From an uncultured Ruminococcus sp. (lineage in GTDB: Bacteria > Bacillota > Clostridia > Oscillospirales > Ruminococcaceae), in the NCBI GenBank assembly GCA_946404705.1, contig CAMJES010000006.1, positions 1-21,696 of the forward strand: a stretch of 21,696 nucleotides of DNA, written 5' to 3'. A program made the position numbers and the translations under genes. The notes beneath the pieces were generated by a model. It was not told where the DNA came from and did not search any database. It saw only the letters and a list, made by a program, of their open reading frames with translations. Shown here one piece after another: positions 20,618 through 21,696 of the stretch. Position 1 is the first letter of the stretch. Every line of letters starts with the position of its first letter.

Positions 20618-20953
20618 TTGGAAATAAAAAACGATGAGATCAAAAAAAGAATGAAGCAGAACCGTTTTGTTACGAACAACGGAATGGTACTGAGAGCCGC
20701 TAATGCACTCAGAGAAAAGTATGTAGACCTGTCAGAGTTGCGTTATGCGCTTGAACCGTCCATAACCGAAGCGGAACTTACCGATTGCATCAATTATCTG
20801 TCAAGAAGCGGTTTTGTAGAATTGCGTGATGTTCGCACACATGAGATCAAATATCTTTCCGACGCAGATTTTGAAGAACTGGAAGCAATTGTTACGCCCA
20901 AAGGCGTGCAGCTTTTAAATGGAAGAATTTCCGACCCGTGCATTACCGTTTAA
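20618..20953 (+). CDS. Mu gp26-like protein, probable winged helix
   Basis: It starts with TTG at 20618, with CGGAGTG at 20604-20610 as ribosome-binding site. The 111-aa product reads like a small winged-helix domain: helices with NGMVLRAANALREKYVDLSE, then ITEAELTDCINYLSRSGFVE and a strand pair. Its size and position between gp25- and gp27-like genes suit the Mu gp26 slot. DNA binding during packaging is inferred. Confidence 0.65.
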   Translation: MEIKNDEIKKRMKQNRFVTNNGMVLRAANALREKYVDLSELRYALEPSITEAELTDCINYLSRSGFVELRDVRTHEIKYLSDADFEELEAIVTPKGVQLLNGRISDPCITV

Positions 20954-20965
20954 GGCGGTGGAGAA

Positions 20966-21526
20966 ATGGGCAGGAGAAAACACAGCACCATAGATCTGCT
21001 GGACGCAGAAGTAAAAAGCACGGTCGAAGAAATGATATTGTCCGCACAGTTTACATATAAGGACATTGCGGAATACATCCGGGACACGGCAGGAAAAAAC
21101 ATATCCCAGTCGGCTATATGCAGATACGCTCAAGGGTTCTGCGCCGATATGGAAGCTATCAGAGTGGCGCAGGAGAATTTCAAGGCTATTATGCAGGAAT
21201 GCGCCCGATACCCCGACCTTGATACTACAGAGGGTATTGTTCAGATCACCTCAAATCTTATGATGTCTGCCGTCCGAAGCTTATCACAGGAAGATCTGAA
21301 GAACACGGATCCAATGAAGCTCATAAAGCAGGCTTCGGAGCTTGTGAGGGCGGTTTCATACAAGCGAAATCTTGATATGAAGAACAAGGAGCTTTCCGAA
21401 ATGGGCTTTGACGCAGCCAAGGGCAAGCTGTTCAATGTTCTGGAAGAGAAATATCCGGAGCTTTATTCCAAGCTTGTAGAGGTCATCGAAAAGGAAAAGA
21501 GCGAGCTGGGAGGCGAAGAACCTTGA
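20966..21526 (+). CDS. Mu gp27-like protein (DUF3486), likely small terminase subunit
   Basis: GGCGGTGGAG precedes the ATG. This 186-aa protein begins MGRRKHSTIDLLDAEV and continues FTYKDIAEYIRD...SQSAICRYAQGF, the pattern of DUF3486 (Mu gp27), a DNA-binding protein thought to be the small terminase subunit that recognises phage DNA for packaging. The C-terminus is helical and acidic. Its stop overlaps the start of the NusG-like gene. In Mu the large terminase gp28 would follow directly. Confidence 0.85.
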   Translation: MGRRKHSTIDLLDAEVKSTVEEMILSAQFTYKDIAEYIRDTAGKNISQSAICRYAQGFCADMEAIRVAQENFKAIMQECARYPDLDTTEGIVQITSNLMMSAVRSLSQEDLKNTDPMKLIKQASELVRAVSYKRNLDMKNKELSEMGFDAAKGKLFNVLEEKYPELYSKLVEVIEKEKSELGGEEP

Positions 21527-21696
21527 TTTACGTTTTACAGATACAGACCGGTAAGGAAAATGAAGTCTGTGCATCTTTAAAGCGCATAGGAATTACGGCT
21601 TACGCCCCATGTGAAAGGATCATAATCCGCAGGGGCGGACTGTGGACAAAGATGCTTAAGCTGCTTTTCCCCGGATATGCTTTTACGGATGTTGAA
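21523..21696 (+). CDS. NusG/RfaH/LoaP-family antiterminator, N-terminal part (cut by window end)
   Basis: A TTG at 21523, overlapping the upstream stop codon and about nine bases after GGGAGG, opens a frame that runs off the window (58 residues seen). The start IYVLQIQTGKENEVCASLKR, then ITAYAPCERIIIRRGG and LKLLFPGYAFTDVE follow the NusG N-terminal (NGN) domain: an aromatic residue opening the first strand, tGkE, a YaP...RRGG turn and LFPGYaF. Specialised paralogues such as RfaH, LoaP and UpxY bind RNA polymerase and suppress termination across long operons. Its place at the head of the phage late genes suggests that role here. The C-terminal KOW domain is not visible. Confidence 0.8.
   Translation, partial: MIYVLQIQTGKENEVCASLKRIGITAYAPCERIIIRRGGLWTKMLKLLFPGYAFTDVE

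Larger units (their letters stand above)
10721..21696 (+). mobile_element. Mu-like transposable prophage, left part (right end outside window)
   Basis: Gene order follows phage Mu: left end, leftward repressor, divergent early promoter, small regulators, MuA-like transposase, MuB-like ATPase, GemA/gp16, Mor, then gp25/26/27-like genes before the packaging genes. The left boundary is a proposal based on the TG-starting repeat at 10721. The right boundary and the 5-bp target duplication lie outside the window. All key genes seen are intact, so the prophage could be active. Confidence 0.85.

Noticed and set aside
1..21696. CRISPR array, rRNA or toxin-antitoxin module
   Set aside because: No regularly spaced direct repeats, no rRNA-like sequence, and the AbrB-like protein has no toxin partner next to it.

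Overview
The window looks like a chromosomal segment of a low-to-moderate GC member of the Clostridia, most likely a Ruminococcus-like Oscillospiraceae. The reasons are strong AGGAGG ribosome-binding sites, lipoproteins with Thr/Ala/Glu-rich linkers, consensus TTGACA/TATAAT promoters with 17-base spacers, and modular hairpin-rich intergenic repeats. The genus is an inference and no database was searched. The right half (from about 10.7 kb to beyond the window end) is the left end and early/middle region of a Mu-like transposable prophage.

Layout. 1-360: part of a dispersed intergenic repeat, then a promoter, tRNA-Leu(GAG) and its terminator. 546-6565: one apparent seven-gene transport operon. 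It consists of metN-metI-metQ (methionine ABC importer), then two polar amino acid permeases, an ATPase and a PEB1a-like binding lipoprotein. It is preceded by a consensus promoter, an 18-codon Met/Cys-rich leader peptide and mutually exclusive antiterminator/terminator hairpins, which is the architecture of ribosome-stalling transcription attenuation. 6566-7251: no gene; two modular repeat copies and several hairpins. 7182-10055: a copper-responsive unit with a CsoR operator inside a perfect promoter, csoR, and a Cu+ P1B-type ATPase. The ATPase carries a His-rich linker and a C-terminal CopZ-like domain that has its own Shine-Dalgarno and ATG, so it may be made both fused and free. 10056-10720: no gene; another repeat copy, a long terminator hairpin and AT-rich DNA.

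Prophage. The order matches phage Mu: presumed left end with repeated TGGGGTRCGAAC motifs, a leftward S24/LexA-type repressor, a divergent early promoter with a 15-bp inverted-repeat operator, small early genes including an XRE regulator, a MuA-like DDE transposase, a MuB-like AAA+ ATPase, small genes including an AbrB-zinc ribbon protein, GemA/gp16, Mor, then gp25/26/27-like proteins that begin the head/packaging region. Three things stand out. A small hydrophobic gene on the opposite strand has its own promoter and terminator (a 'moron' candidate). A Mor-type promoter is folded into a 16-bp terminator, so that read-through early RNA should stop there while RNA started at the promoter should escape. 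A NusG/RfaH/LoaP-family protein starts immediately after the gp27-like gene and is cut by the window end, suggesting processive antitermination of the late operon.

The most rewarding items to check are the Met/Cys leader attenuator (620-723), the phage NusG paralogue (21523-21696), the nested promoter/terminator (20160-20235), and the internal CopZ start (9846).
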